64,000 nt of DNA from Luteimonas terrae. GTDB taxonomy: Bacteria; Pseudomonadota; Gammaproteobacteria; Xanthomonadales; Xanthomonadaceae. Shown piece by piece: positions 17,353 through 26,793 of the stretch (the first letter of the stretch is position 1; each line of letters begins with the position of its first letter). Below the pieces are notes generated by a model. That model saw only the letters and a program-made list of their open reading frames with translations. It was not told the DNA's origin and did no database searches. The stretch covers positions 868,001-932,000 of the forward strand of contig NZ_SMTG01000002.1 of NCBI RefSeq assembly GCF_004358165.1, in the 5' to 3' direction. The translations under genes were made by a program, and so were the position numbers.

Positions 17353-18273
17353 TCAGCGGTGCGCCAGCGCGTAGTCCAATGCCGCCACCACCGACGCAAC
17401 CTGCGCCGCATTGCATTCTTCCGGCGACGTGCGCGGGCTGTCGGGGTAGACCTCGGTGGTCGTCACGTAGCGCGCACCGGTGATGCCGGCGCACAGGCCG
17501 AGCGCCTCGACCGGATACTCGATGACGCCATGGCCGACGACCGGCGATCCGATCATCTCGCCATTTGCGTCCGCCGGCGCGATGTGGGTCACCTGCTCCA
17601 CCGCCGCGATGATCGCCTGCTGGAACGCGGGCTGCGGCTGCACGCTGTCGTCGACCAGATAGAAGCCGTCGGGAATGCCGCCGGGCTCGAACGCCTCGCC
17701 GTCGCGCGCGGCCTTGGCCGGGCGGAACTCCGACTCGTCGGTGTCGGTCGTCTCGTGCAGGTCCACGTGCACCAGCACCTGTCCGCGCAACGGCGCGAGC
17801 AGCGCGACCAGCGCGGCGGATTCCTGTGCGGGACTGCCTGCGCGGAACGAACGGTTCGGATCGATCGCGTCGAAATTCCAACGCTGGATGTGCTCGTAGC
17901 CCCAGGGACTCACGCAGGGCACGACCAACAGATTGATGCGGCCCGCGTATGCCTCGGCGGACCGCTCGACGAACTCGAATGCGCCGACGACGCCACTGGT
18001 CTCGTAACCGTGCACGCCGCCGCTGACCACGCCGACCGGCAGGTCCGGATTCCAGTCGCGGCTGCGGATCGCGAGCAGCGGATACGTACGACCGTCGGCC
18101 GACAGCGTCCCGTAGGTCTCGACGTCGAAACGCGCGCGCAGCGCATCGACGCGGGCGACGACATCGTCGGCGTGGCTGCGCTGGCGCACCTGGCGCGCAC
18201 GCCAGTCGGCGCGTTCGGCCTCGCCCCAGGGCGTGCCGGGTGTGCCGATCGGATAGAAGCGGGTCTGCTGCAT
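17353..18273 (-). CDS. M14-family zinc carboxypeptidase / aspartoacylase-like protein
   Basis: A 306-residue metallohydrolase of the M14 carboxypeptidase/succinylglutamate desuccinylase superfamily. Zinc ligands are seen in GGVHGYETSG (HxxE) and in VHVDLHETTD; the catalytic Glu is in TTTEVYPDSP. No signal peptide is visible from ATG 18273, which has GGAG 8 bases upstream. The family hydrolyses C-terminal amino acids or N-acyl-amino acids; which one applies here cannot be told. It is convergent with nothing close and is separated from the GGDEF gene by 54 bases on the same strand. Confidence 0.85.
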   Translation of the reverse strand: MQQTRFYPIGTPGTPWGEAERADWRARQVRQRSHADDVVARVDALRARFDVETYGTLSADGRTYPLLAIRSRDWNPDLPVGVVSGGVHGYETSGVVGAFEFVERSAEAYAGRINLLVVPCVSPWGYEHIQRWNFDAIDPNRSFRAGSPAQESAALVALLAPLRGQVLVHVDLHETTDTDESEFRPAKAARDGEAFEPGGIPDGFYLVDDSVQPQPAFQQAIIAAVEQVTHIAPADANGEMIGSPVVGHGVIEYPVEALGLCAGITGARYVTTTEVYPDSPRTSPEECNAAQVASVVAALDYALAHR

Positions 18274-18327
18274 GTCGCGCACTCCATTGAAACGTGCGCG
18301 GCACTCTAGCACCGTGCCGCCGGCCTC

Positions 18328-21183
18328 TCAGAGCGGCGCCGGACGTCCGTACAGGTAGCCCTGTCCGTAGAGGCAGCCGAGTTCGTTGAGCAGGTCGCGC
18401 TGTGCCTGCGTTTCGACACCTTCGGCGATGGTGTCGATGCCCAGCGTGCCGGCCAGCGCGAGGATCGCGCGCACCAGCGCCAGGCTCTCGGCATGCAGAT
18501 CGCTGCCCAGACCCTGCACGAAACTCTGGTCGATCTTCAGCGACTGGATCGGGAACCGGTGCAGATAGGACAGCGCCGAGAAGCCCGTACCGAAGTCGTC
18601 GAGCAGCGCCAGCACGCCGCGTTCGCGCAGCAGATTGAGCATGCGCAGGGCGCGTGGCGCATCGTCGAGCAGTGCCACCTCGGTGATCTCGATGCGCAGT
18701 CGCGACGGATCGGCCCCGGCCTCGTCGACCAGCTGCATCAGACGCTCGACGAAATCGTCGGAGCGGAAGTGCCGCGGCGAGACGTTGATCGACACGTAGC
18801 CGCGCTCGAGCACATGCAGATCACGGATCACGCGGCGATACATCAGCCAGTCGACCTGCTCGATCAGACCGGTGTCTTCGCCGACGCCGATGAAATCGCC
18901 CGGCGTCAGCATTCCGTGCAGTTCGTGCCGCCAGCGCAGCAGCGCCTCGTGGCCGATGACCGCGCCGTCCGATAGGCGCACGATCGGCTGGTAGTACGGC
19001 TCGAACGCGTCCTGCAGGATCGCGCGCCGCAGGTCGGCTTCCAGATCCAGCAGTCGCGTCGCCTCGGCACGCATGGCCTCGTCGAACCGCTCGCTGCGGT
19101 CGCGGCCGCGGGCCTTGGCGCGATACATCGCCGCGTCGGCGTCGCGCAGCAGGCCATCACCGTCGGCGCCCGGATGCGACATCGCGATACCGATGCTGGC
19201 CGAGGGATACAACTCCCGTCCCGCGACCCACATCGGCCGGGCGAGCGTCGCCAGCAATGCGGCGGCCATGGTGTCGGCGACCGAGGCATCATCCACTCCG
19301 CCGAGCACCAGTGCGAATTCGTCGCCGCCCAGCCGCGCGGCCATGTCCTGTGGCCCCAGCAGCGCGGACACGCGCTGCGCGATCTCGACCAGCATCGCGT
19401 CGCCCGCCGCGTGGCCGACACTGTCGTTGACGAGCTTGAAACGGTCGAGATCGAGGAACAGCACCGCGAACGGTTCCTGCCGGCTTTCCGACGACGCCAG
19501 CGCGGCATTGAGCCGTTCCAGCAGCTGCACGCGGTTCGGCAGCCCGGTCAGCGGGTCGTGCCGCGCCTGGTGCACCAGGCGCTGCTGCGCGCGCACGCGC
19601 TCGCCGATCTGGGCGCGCAGTTCGCGGTTGGCTTCTTCCAGCTCGCGGGTGCGCGCGTCGACCCGGAATTCCAGATCCGTGTGCGCGGCCTTGAGCGCTT
19701 CCTGCGCGCGCTTGCGCTCCAGCGCGCTGTCGATGTGGTGGGCGACGAAGGTCAGCAGGGCCTGGTCGCTCTGGGCGAAACTGATCTCCGGATCGTAGCT
19801 CTGCACCGCGATCGCGCCGACCGGGCGCCCGTCGCGGCTCAGCGGCACGCCCAGCCAGCACTGCGCGTGCGTACCGCGGCTCTGCAGTTCGCCGGTGGCC
19901 TCGAGCAGCACGATGCTCTCGCGTCGTGCGAGCAGCGGTTCGCCGCTGTCGATGACGTATTCGGTCAGTCCGTTCGCGCGTTGGCGCGGGCGGCGTGCGG
20001 CATCGCGTTCGTCGACCGAGTACGGAAACTCGAGGCGCTGGCCGTCCTGGCTGAGCATCGCGATGTAGAAGTTCCGCGCGTACAGCAGTTCGCCGACGAT
20101 CGCGTGCAGATCCGCGTAGAAGCGTTCCACGCTGCCGGCCGTGACCGAGAGTTCGCTGATGCGGTAGAGGGCGCGCTGGAGACGTTCGGCGCGACCGCGT
20201 TCGGCGATCTGCGCCTGCAGCACGAGGTTGGCCTCCTGCAACTCCAGCGTGCGCGAATCCACGCGCCGCTCGAGTTCGGCCTGGGCCTGCTTGCGGTCGA
20301 GCGCGGTGAGGATGTGCTGGGCCACGAACTCCAGCAGCGCCCGGTCCTCGTGGCTGTAGCGGTCCGGGCGGTCGTAGCTCTGCACCACGATCGCACCGCA
20401 GACGCGGCCGTCGCGGCGCAGCGGCACGCCGAGCCAGTCGGCACTGTCGGGGCCGTGCAGCAGTTCGCTGTCGGCCACGCCGTGTGCGCGGCGCAGCTGC
20501 GCCGACGGGCCGAGCATCGGCTGGCCTTCGCGCAGCAGCGCGATGGTCAGGCTGTTGGGCATGTCGTTGACGTGCAGCTCCTGCTCCGGATCGGCGACCC
20601 AGGGGTCGAGCGCGTCGACGAAGTAAAGGAAGCGCAAGGTCTCGCGCAGATCGTCGTACAGCACGATGTAGAAATTCTCGGCGGTCATCAGCCCGCCGAC
20701 GACGCCGTGGATACGCGCCAGCACCTCGCCCATCTCCAGCGAGGACCCGGCAAGGTCGGCGATCTCGTACAGCGCCTGCTGCAGGCGTTCGGAACGTTGC
20801 AGCATGGCCACATCGTGCTCGGCGGCCATCGCGTCGAGCGCGGCGAGCAGGCCGTTCGCCGCGAGGCGCGCCCAGGCCGAGCGGATCGCATCGTCGGGTC
20901 CGCTGGCGATGGCGACCGCTGCGCAGGCGTCGCCGCGCAAGGTGCGGAACACGCGGGCGTCCGACGTGCACGCTGCCGTATCGTCGTCGCGGGCCGCAGT
21001 CGCCAGATCCAGAAGCGTGGCAGGCGCGTCCTGGGTCAGGATCGCGCCGGTGCCGCCGCGCGCGCTGCGCCACGCGATCGCCACCGCCAGCTTCACCGGC
21101 GCGGTGGAGAGGATTTCCCACGCACGCGCCGCCGCATCGGCGGGCGGCTGGGCATGGGCGTCGGGGCGCTGACGATGGGGCAC
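18328..21183 (-). CDS. tandem-GAF GGDEF-EAL cyclic-di-GMP enzyme
   Basis: A ~951-residue cytoplasmic protein with an N-terminal region, two GAF-plus-coiled-coil modules (about 130-330 and 330-530), GGDEF (about 535-695) and EAL (about 715-945). The GGDEF motif at 619-623 is intact, and the EAL domain keeps EAL (746-748), DDFGTGF, KIDQSF and EGVET, so both diguanylate cyclase and c-di-GMP phosphodiesterase activities look possible. The GAF modules repeat at a spacing of about 200 residues with near-identical blocks (NFYI, WLGVPL-RDGR, GAI-VQSYD), showing internal duplication. No membrane segment is visible. The start is uncertain: I use GTG 21181-21183; in-frame ATGs further upstream would overlap the sigma-factor gene. 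Confidence 0.88.
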   Translation of the reverse strand: MPHRQRPDAHAQPPADAAARAWEILSTAPVKLAVAIAWRSARGGTGAILTQDAPATLLDLATAARDDDTAACTSDARVFRTLRGDACAAVAIASGPDDAIRSAWARLAANGLLAALDAMAAEHDVAMLQRSERLQQALYEIADLAGSSLEMGEVLARIHGVVGGLMTAENFYIVLYDDLRETLRFLYFVDALDPWVADPEQELHVNDMPNSLTIALLREGQPMLGPSAQLRRAHGVADSELLHGPDSADWLGVPLRRDGRVCGAIVVQSYDRPDRYSHEDRALLEFVAQHILTALDRKQAQAELERRVDSRTLELQEANLVLQAQIAERGRAERLQRALYRISELSVTAGSVERFYADLHAIVGELLYARNFYIAMLSQDGQRLEFPYSVDERDAARRPRQRANGLTEYVIDSGEPLLARRESIVLLEATGELQSRGTHAQCWLGVPLSRDGRPVGAIAVQSYDPEISFAQSDQALLTFVAHHIDSALERKRAQEALKAAHTDLEFRVDARTRELEEANRELRAQIGERVRAQQRLVHQARHDPLTGLPNRVQLLERLNAALASSESRQEPFAVLFLDLDRFKLVNDSVGHAAGDAMLVEIAQRVSALLGPQDMAARLGGDEFALVLGGVDDASVADTMAAALLATLARPMWVAGRELYPSASIGIAMSHPGADGDGLLRDADAAMYRAKARGRDRSERFDEAMRAEATRLLDLEADLRRAILQDAFEPYYQPIVRLSDGAVIGHEALLRWRHELHGMLTPGDFIGVGEDTGLIEQVDWLMYRRVIRDLHVLERGYVSINVSPRHFRSDDFVERLMQLVDEAGADPSRLRIEITEVALLDDAPRALRMLNLLRERGVLALLDDFGTGFSALSYLHRFPIQSLKIDQSFVQGLGSDLHAESLALVRAILALAGTLGIDTIAEGVETQAQRDLLNELGCLYGQGYLYGRPAPL

Positions 21184-21361
21184 GTGGTTTTGGCGGTCCG
21201 TGACTGACGGGAGGATAACCAAAACCTCACATGCAACCCGTGCGCCAAGCCCCATCCGGCGCATCCGGACGTTGGAAGCCGGCATGCACGCACAGCGCGT
21301 CCCCGCGTCACCGCCCTGCCCGGTCTTCCCGGTCACGCCTGCAGCACGTACCCTGCCGGGC

Positions 21362-21928
21362 ATGCCCGACATCGCCAGCCAGCAGGAGCCGCCCGGCGAC
21401 GATGCCCTGATGCAGGCATGGGTCGCGGGCGATGCCGCGGCGTTCGAAACGCTCTACCGGCGTCACCGCGACCGGCTCTACCGCTTTCTCGTCCGGCAGC
21501 TGCGCAATGGCGCGCTCGCCGACGAGGTGTTCCAGGACATCTGGCAGCGGGTGATCGCCGCGCGCGCCGGCTGGACGCCGGATGCACTGTTCACGACCTG
21601 GCTCTACCGCATCGCCCACAATCGCCTGGCCGACCACTGGCGCGCCGCGCAGCATCGGCCGCCACCGCCGGAAGACGCCGACCTGCGCACAGCGCGGATC
21701 GTCGATCCTGACTCGCCGGAACGCCGGCTCTCCGAGTTCGAACAGCGTCGCCAGTTGCAGCTTGCGCTGGAGACGCTGCCGCCCGAACAGCGCGAGGTCG
21801 TGCTGCTGCGGCTGGAGCAGGAACTGACACTGGAGGAGATCGGCGAGATCACCGGTGTCGGCCGTGAAACCGTGAAGTCGCGCCTGCGCTACGCGATGGA
21901 CAAACTGCGCGTGCTGTTGAACCCATGA
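21362..21928 (+). CDS. RNA polymerase sigma-70 family (ECF-type) sigma factor
   Basis: A 188-residue ECF-size sigma factor. Region 2 covers about residues 35-100 (FETLYRRHRDRLYRF, DEVFQDIWQRV, TWLYRIAHNRLADHWR) and region 4 is LPPEQREVVLLRLEQELTLEEIGEITG with GRETVKSRLRYA. Its stop overlaps the next gene by 4 bases (ATGA), and that gene encodes a single-pass membrane protein, the usual arrangement of sigma and anti-sigma factors. The start at 21362 is chosen for the family-typical N terminus, although its ribosome site is weak. The inducing signal is not known. Confidence 0.92.
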   Translation: MPDIASQQEPPGDDALMQAWVAGDAAAFETLYRRHRDRLYRFLVRQLRNGALADEVFQDIWQRVIAARAGWTPDALFTTWLYRIAHNRLADHWRAAQHRPPPPEDADLRTARIVDPDSPERRLSEFEQRRQLQLALETLPPEQREVVLLRLEQELTLEEIGEITGVGRETVKSRLRYAMDKLRVLLNP

Positions 21929-22953
21929 ACCGAACCGACCGCGAACCGCTGACGCCCGACGAGCGCGCACTGGCCGATCTGCTGGCGCGCGACGGCGGGC
22001 AGTCGTCGCCGTCTGCGGCGCTCGATGCGGCGATCCTCGCTGCGGCGCGCGAGGCGGCGACGCCGGCCGCGCCCGCGCCGCGGGTGTCTGCACTGCAGGC
22101 ACCGCCCACGCGCCGCCGCTGGCCGTTGGCGGTCGGCATCGCCGCATCGCTGGCACTGGCGGTCGGCATCGCCTGGCAGTTGCGGCCGGGTCCCGGCGAC
22201 GAGGCGCCGCGCGCGCGCTCGGAGGCGGACATGGCCGCACCCGCAGCGGCACGCATGATGGACGAGGCCGCGCCCGCACCGTCGCCACACCCGGCGTCGA
22301 CGCCGCTGAAGGCGCCGGCGCCGTCGCAGCCGGAGCAGATCGCATCGCCCGCCGTGCCCGCCAGCGAGGCGCCGGTCGCCGCACCTGCCACAGCGATGGA
22401 TGCCGAAGAGGCCGCCTTGACGACGCGATCGCAGGACGCACGCGAGTCCCTTGCACGCGACGCCGTGCCCGCGCCGGCCCCCACGTCGGCGACACCCGCA
22501 TCTGCAGGCGCCGTGTCGGCCGAGCGCCGCACCGCGCTCGGCACCCAGGCCTTCCCCGTGCCTGCACCCGCGCCTGCGACGGCGGCTGCAAGGTCGCCCG
22601 CTTCGTCCGCGCCACCGCCGGCGCCTCCCGCACCGCCGCCGGCACCGCCCTCGCCGCCCTCGCCGCCGGCCGCGTTGGCGGACACCGGCTCGCGCGTGGC
22701 CACGACACCGCACGCCCGTGCCCAGCGCGCCGAATCGCAGGCGCTGCTGATCGAATCCATCGAGGACGTTCCCGACGACATCGAACCGCCGGCCACCGTC
22801 GATGCACCGGAAGTGCGGGCGGCCTGGCTGGCCCGCGTGCGTGAGCTGCTGGATGCGGGCCGGATCGCCGAAGCCCGGGCGAGTCTGACCGAGTTCCATC
22901 GTCGCCATCCCAAGGCCGAACTGCCGCCCGATCTGCGCGCGTTGCTGGACTGA
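21925..22953 (+). CDS. single-pass membrane protein, putative anti-sigma partner
   Basis: A 342-residue protein with no clear family match. Residues 1-60 are cytoplasmic and charged, a membrane segment lies at about 67-86 after RRR, and a long Ala/Pro-rich, low-complexity linker (about 95-250) leads to a short helical end (AWLARVRELLDAGRIAEARASL followed by FHRRHPKAELPPDLRALL) that looks like one TPR-type hairpin. Overlap with the sigma-factor gene by ATGA implies coupled synthesis, and topology fits an anti-sigma factor with a periplasmic sensor. A classical zinc anti-sigma motif (HxxxCxxC) is absent, so the role is inferred from context only. Confidence 0.75.
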   Translation: MNRTDREPLTPDERALADLLARDGGQSSPSAALDAAILAAAREAATPAAPAPRVSALQAPPTRRRWPLAVGIAASLALAVGIAWQLRPGPGDEAPRARSEADMAAPAAARMMDEAAPAPSPHPASTPLKAPAPSQPEQIASPAVPASEAPVAAPATAMDAEEAALTTRSQDARESLARDAVPAPAPTSATPASAGAVSAERRTALGTQAFPVPAPAPATAAARSPASSAPPPAPPAPPPAPPSPPSPPAALADTGSRVATTPHARAQRAESQALLIESIEDVPDDIEPPATVDAPEVRAAWLARVRELLDAGRIAEARASLTEFHRRHPKAELPPDLRALLD

Positions 22954-23543
22954 TGCCGCTCGACACGTTGGCCGGGCCGGTCGATCACACGCTCGAGGTC
23001 AAGCACAGCCGCTTCATCGCGCATGCCGCGCCCGTCGACGACGCGGATGCGGCGGCCGCCTTCATGCAGCGGGTCCACGTGGCCGACGCCACCCACAACT
23101 GCTGGGCCTGGCGCATCGGCGATGCCTACCGCTCCAGCGACGACGGTGAGCCGGCCGGGACGGCCGGCCGCCCGATCCTCGCGGCGATCGACGGCCAGGG
23201 CTTCGACCGCGTCGCCGTGGTCGTGGTGCGCTGGTACGGCGGCATCAAGCTCGGTGCCGGTGGTCTCGTACGGGCCTATGGCGGCTGTGCGGCCGAATGC
23301 CTGCGCACCGCGCCGCGCCTGCCGCTGGTCGAAATGGCCACCGTTGCGCTGCATGCGCCTTTCGATGCACTGGGCAGTGTGCATGCGGCGCTGCCGGCGG
23401 CGCTCGCGATCAAGCGCGACGAAACCTTCGACGCGTCAGGCGTGCGGCTGCTGCTGGAGCTGCCGGCCGACCGCGTCGACGACTTGAAAACCCGTCTGCG
23501 CGATGCCACCCGTGACCGGGTCCGCTTCGACGACAATGGCTGA
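22953..23543 (+). CDS. yigZ: YigZ/IMPACT-family protein
   Basis: A 196-residue member of the UPF0029/IMPACT family: N-terminal RNase-PH-like domain with HSRFIAHAAPV, ATHNCWAWRIG, the DDGEPAGTAGRPIL signature and VVVVRWYGGIKLGAGGLVRAYG, and a short C-terminal domain. Eukaryotic IMPACT binds GCN1; bacterial YigZ function is not settled, though it associates with ribosome-related processes. The start overlaps the upstream stop by one base (TGATG at 22951-22955), and its own stop overlaps the ABC gene the same way, so it sits in a tightly coupled cluster. Confidence 0.92.
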   Translation: MPLDTLAGPVDHTLEVKHSRFIAHAAPVDDADAAAAFMQRVHVADATHNCWAWRIGDAYRSSDDGEPAGTAGRPILAAIDGQGFDRVAVVVVRWYGGIKLGAGGLVRAYGGCAAECLRTAPRLPLVEMATVALHAPFDALGSVHAALPAALAIKRDETFDASGVRLLLELPADRVDDLKTRLRDATRDRVRFDDNG

Positions 23544-25321
23544 TGGCATTCCGATCTCCCCGCGCCGCGCCTGACGACGGCCAACCGAAAGCGCGCATCG
23601 GCGCGCTCAAGACCTTGTGGCCGTTCGTGATGCGCCAGCGTGGCCTGTTTGCGGCCTGGCTGGTCGCGCTGGCGCTGTCGTCGGCCGCCACGTTGAGCCT
23701 GCCGGCAGCGGTCAAGCAGATGATCGACCACGGTTTCACCGGCGGCGAGCAGATCGATCGCGCGTTCGCGCTGCTGCTGGTGGTCGCGGTGGCGCTGGCG
23801 ATCTTCACCGCCGCGCGCTTCTACTTCGTCTCGCTGCTCGGCGAGCGCGTCGTGGCCGATCTGCGCACGCGTCTGTACGGTCATCTGCTCGATCTCGACC
23901 AGCCGTTCTTCGAACAGACCCGCAGCGGCGATCTCGTCTCGCGCCTGAGCGCGGATACCGAGCTGCTGCGTTCGGTCGTCGGCTCCACGATGTCCGTCGC
24001 CCTGCGCAGCACGGTCATGGTGATCGGCAGCGTGGCGATGCTGGTCGTGACCAGCCCGCGGCTGGCGGCCTTCACCCTGATCGGCATCCCGCTGTTCGTG
24101 CTGCCGCTGGTGCTGGGCGGACGCAAGCTGACGAAGATCGCGCGACAGAGCCAGGACCGCGTGGCCGATGCCAATGCGCTCGCCAACGAGACGCTGGGCG
24201 CGATCCGCACCGTGCAGGCGCACGCGCGAGAGCCCTGGGAGCGCGGCCGCTTCACCGACGCCGTCGCGCAGTCGGTCGCCACCGCGCGCCGCCGCATCGG
24301 CCTGCAGTCGATCATCACCGCGGTCGCGATCACGCTGATCTTCGGCGCGGTGACTGTGGTGCTGTGGTCGGGTGCGCACGATGTCATCGACGGTCGCATG
24401 ACCGCCGGCACGCTGGGCCAGTTCGTGCTGTACGCGCTGTTCGGCGCGGGCTCTGTCGGTGCGCTGGCCGAAGTGTGGAACGAGCTGCAGCGCGCCGCCG
24501 GGGGCATGGGCCGGATCGGCGAACTGCTGGTCGAACGCGCCGGCATCCGCGTGCCGGACGCGCCCGCCGCATTGCCGGCGCCGGTCCGGGGCGAGCTGCG
24601 TTTCGAGGATGTGCGCTTCCACTACCCGTCGCGCCCGGACGTCCCCGCGCTGGACCATTTCAATCTGCACGTCGCGCCCGGTGAGACCGTGGCGCTGGTC
24701 GGTCCGTCCGGCGCCGGCAAGAGCACCGTGCTGTCGCTGCTGCTGCGCTTCCACGACCCGTCTGCAGGCGCGGTCTCGCTCGACGGCGTCGACATCCGCG
24801 CCCTCGACCCGGCCACGCTGCGCGCGCAGCTCGCGCTCGTGCCGCAGGCGCCGACGATCTTCGCCACGAGCGCGCGCGAGAACATCCGCTACGGACGGCT
24901 CGAGGCGAGCGATGCCGAGATCGAAGCCGCCGCACGCGCCGCCGAGGCCGATGCCTTCATCCGCGAGCTGCCCGATGGCTACGACGCTCAGCTTGGCGAG
25001 CGTGGCGCGCGCCTGTCCGGCGGTCAGCAGCAGCGCATCGCGATCGCCCGCGCCCTGCTGCGCGACGCCCCAGTTCTTCTGCTCGACGAGGCGACGTCCG
25101 CGCTCGACGCGCAGAGCGAATATGCGGTGCAGGAAGCGTTGGCGCGTCTGATGGAAGGCCGCACCACGCTGGTCATCGCGCACCGGCTGGCGACCATCCT
25201 CAAGGCCGATCGCATCGTGGTCATGGACCGCGGCCGCATCGTCGCCCAGGGCACGCACGCCGATCTGCTCGCGCAGGGCGGGTTGTACGCGGAACTCGCG
25301 CGCTTGCAGTTCATCGACTGA
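23543..25321 (+). CDS. ABC exporter, fused membrane and ATPase domains (MsbA/LmrA-like)
   Basis: A 592-residue half-transporter with six membrane helices in about residues 30-320 and an ATP-binding cassette at about 350-590. Walker A is GPSGAGKST at 387-395, the signature is LSGGQQQ from 491, and Walker B ends in Asp515-Glu516. It works as a homodimer exporting lipids or drugs; no specific substrate signature is visible. Its ATG overlaps the yigZ TGA by one base. The 120 bases after its stop, before the monooxygenase gene, hold nothing I recognise. Confidence 0.92.
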   Translation: MAFRSPRAAPDDGQPKARIGALKTLWPFVMRQRGLFAAWLVALALSSAATLSLPAAVKQMIDHGFTGGEQIDRAFALLLVVAVALAIFTAARFYFVSLLGERVVADLRTRLYGHLLDLDQPFFEQTRSGDLVSRLSADTELLRSVVGSTMSVALRSTVMVIGSVAMLVVTSPRLAAFTLIGIPLFVLPLVLGGRKLTKIARQSQDRVADANALANETLGAIRTVQAHAREPWERGRFTDAVAQSVATARRRIGLQSIITAVAITLIFGAVTVVLWSGAHDVIDGRMTAGTLGQFVLYALFGAGSVGALAEVWNELQRAAGGMGRIGELLVERAGIRVPDAPAALPAPVRGELRFEDVRFHYPSRPDVPALDHFNLHVAPGETVALVGPSGAGKSTVLSLLLRFHDPSAGAVSLDGVDIRALDPATLRAQLALVPQAPTIFATSARENIRYGRLEASDAEIEAAARAAEADAFIRELPDGYDAQLGERGARLSGGQQQRIAIARALLRDAPVLLLDEATSALDAQSEYAVQEALARLMEGRTTLVIAHRLATILKADRIVVMDRGRIVAQGTHADLLAQGGLYAELARLQFID

Positions 25322-25441
25322 GGCGTCGCCAGCCAAATTGTCTGCGATGGCCCGCTGCATGCCATCGCGTGCGGGAGCGCTTGCGCGCGATCGCAGGCAG
25401 TCGGAGCGAACACAGACTGCGCGCAATCGCGCCTCCACTCT

Positions 25442-26674
25442 TCAGTGCCGCGCGTGGGTCTCCATCGCCGTCACGAACGCGTCTTCCAAGGCCAAGGTCC
25501 CGAACATCCCGAGCTGCGTCCCGCTCAACACCCGCAGCATGTGTCCGCGGCCACCGGGCAACCGGCCCATCGGCTGGAAAGCGATGTCACGTGCACGCGC
25601 GACGAGATCGCGATCGGACTGGAACACCGGCGTCAGCCAGCGGCTCCAGAACTGGTACACCGCCACGTGGGTGCGACGCACGCGCGCATACGTGGCCAGC
25701 GCTTCGGACACGTCACCGGTCCGCAGCGCATCGCGGAGCGCCTCGGCATCGAGCAGCGCCATGTTGACGCCCTGCCCCAGCTGCGGACTCATCGCATGCG
25801 CAGCATCGCCCAGCAGCACCCAGCGGCCGCGGTGCCACTGCGTCAGCGTCACGTCGCGGTAGGTTGCGCGCGCAAGTTGCGCGTGGGTGGTCGTCGCGCC
25901 GAGCAGACGCGCGGCCTCGGGCCAGATCGCGGTGACCGTGTCGCGCCAGTCGTCGAGCGCGGTGGACTGCCAGCCGTCGAAGGCGGCGATCGGCAGACTC
26001 CAGAAGAAACTCAGCCGCCGCGTGTCGTCGCCCGGACGCGTGCCCACCGGCAGCAGCCCGATCATGCGGCGCGCGGCGACGTATCGTTGGCGCAGCTCGC
26101 GAACATGCCGCCAGTCGCCCGCGTCGAGCAGGCACCACAGCGCGCCCCAGGGATACACCGCATCGCGCCGCACGCCGCCGAGCCGCCCGCGCAGACGGGA
26201 CGCCGCGCCATCGGCGGCCAGGACCAGATCGTAGGGGCCGTGGCGTCCACCGTCGGCGTCGCGCAGCCAGCGATCGTCGGCATCGTCGGGTCCTTCGATC
26301 GTGATGCCGGCCCGCAGACGCACGCCCGCATCCCGCGCCGCATCGAGGATCGAGAACAGCGCGCCGCGCTGCAGGCCGACGCCGTACAGGCGCGCGTCGA
26401 GTCCGGCATAGCGCATGTCCATGACCGCGCGACCGCACGGCGTTTCGCCGTACAGGCGATCGACGCGCGCGCCATGCGCCAGCACCTGCGCGAGCAGGCC
26501 CATGCGCCACAGCACCTGCAGGCCGCTGGGCTGCAGCAGGAAACCCGCGCCGACCGGGCCGGGCTCGGGCGCGCGCTCGAAGACGTCGATGCGGTGGCCA
26601 TCGCGTGCCAGCAGGACCGCGGCGGCCTGTCCGGCCGTGCCGTAGCCGACGATGGCGATACGCAGTGACGTCAT
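25442..26674 (-). CDS. FAD-dependent aromatic-ring monooxygenase
   Basis: A 410-residue flavoprotein hydroxylase of the UbiH / p-hydroxybenzoate hydroxylase superfamily. It opens with a Rossmann GxGxxA motif (IAIVGYGTAGQAAA), has the central DG-type segment around VLAADGAASRLRGRLG, and the second FAD motif LLGDAAHAMSPQLGQGVNMALLD. Such enzymes use NAD(P)H and O2 to hydroxylate aromatic compounds. The C-terminal MGRLPGGRG...LSGTQLGMF region resembles salicylate or 6-hydroxynicotinate hydroxylase-like proteins. Start ATG 26674 has GGAG 5 bases upstream. It follows the RND pump genes on the same strand but behind a strong hairpin, so it is probably separate. Confidence 0.88.
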   Translation of the reverse strand: MTSLRIAIVGYGTAGQAAAVLLARDGHRIDVFERAPEPGPVGAGFLLQPSGLQVLWRMGLLAQVLAHGARVDRLYGETPCGRAVMDMRYAGLDARLYGVGLQRGALFSILDAARDAGVRLRAGITIEGPDDADDRWLRDADGGRHGPYDLVLAADGAASRLRGRLGGVRRDAVYPWGALWCLLDAGDWRHVRELRQRYVAARRMIGLLPVGTRPGDDTRRLSFFWSLPIAAFDGWQSTALDDWRDTVTAIWPEAARLLGATTTHAQLARATYRDVTLTQWHRGRWVLLGDAAHAMSPQLGQGVNMALLDAEALRDALRTGDVSEALATYARVRRTHVAVYQFWSRWLTPVFQSDRDLVARARDIAFQPMGRLPGGRGHMLRVLSGTQLGMFGTLALEDAFVTAMETHARH

Positions 26675-26741
26675 GGGAACTCCGTGGCGGGCCGACAGCA
26701 TATCCGGCCCTCGCCGCACAGCCGCGGGCGCGCCTGCAAAG

Positions 26742-26772
26742 ACGAAGGCCGCCCTTGCGGGGCGGCCTTCGT
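26742..26772 (-). terminator. hairpin terminator after RND permease gene
   Basis: A 13-base perfect stem, ACGAAGGCCGCCC (26742-26754) with GGGCGGCCTTCGT (26760-26772), lies in the 119-base gap after the permease stop. The T run is short (CTTCGTCTTTG on the minus strand). Confidence 0.6.
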
Positions 26773-26793
26773 CGGTTCGACACGCGACGGGCG

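Noticed and set aside
21190..21245. Possible promoter TTGCAT/TATCCT for the GGDEF gene.
   Set aside because: Spacing of 13 bases is too short; start site left open.
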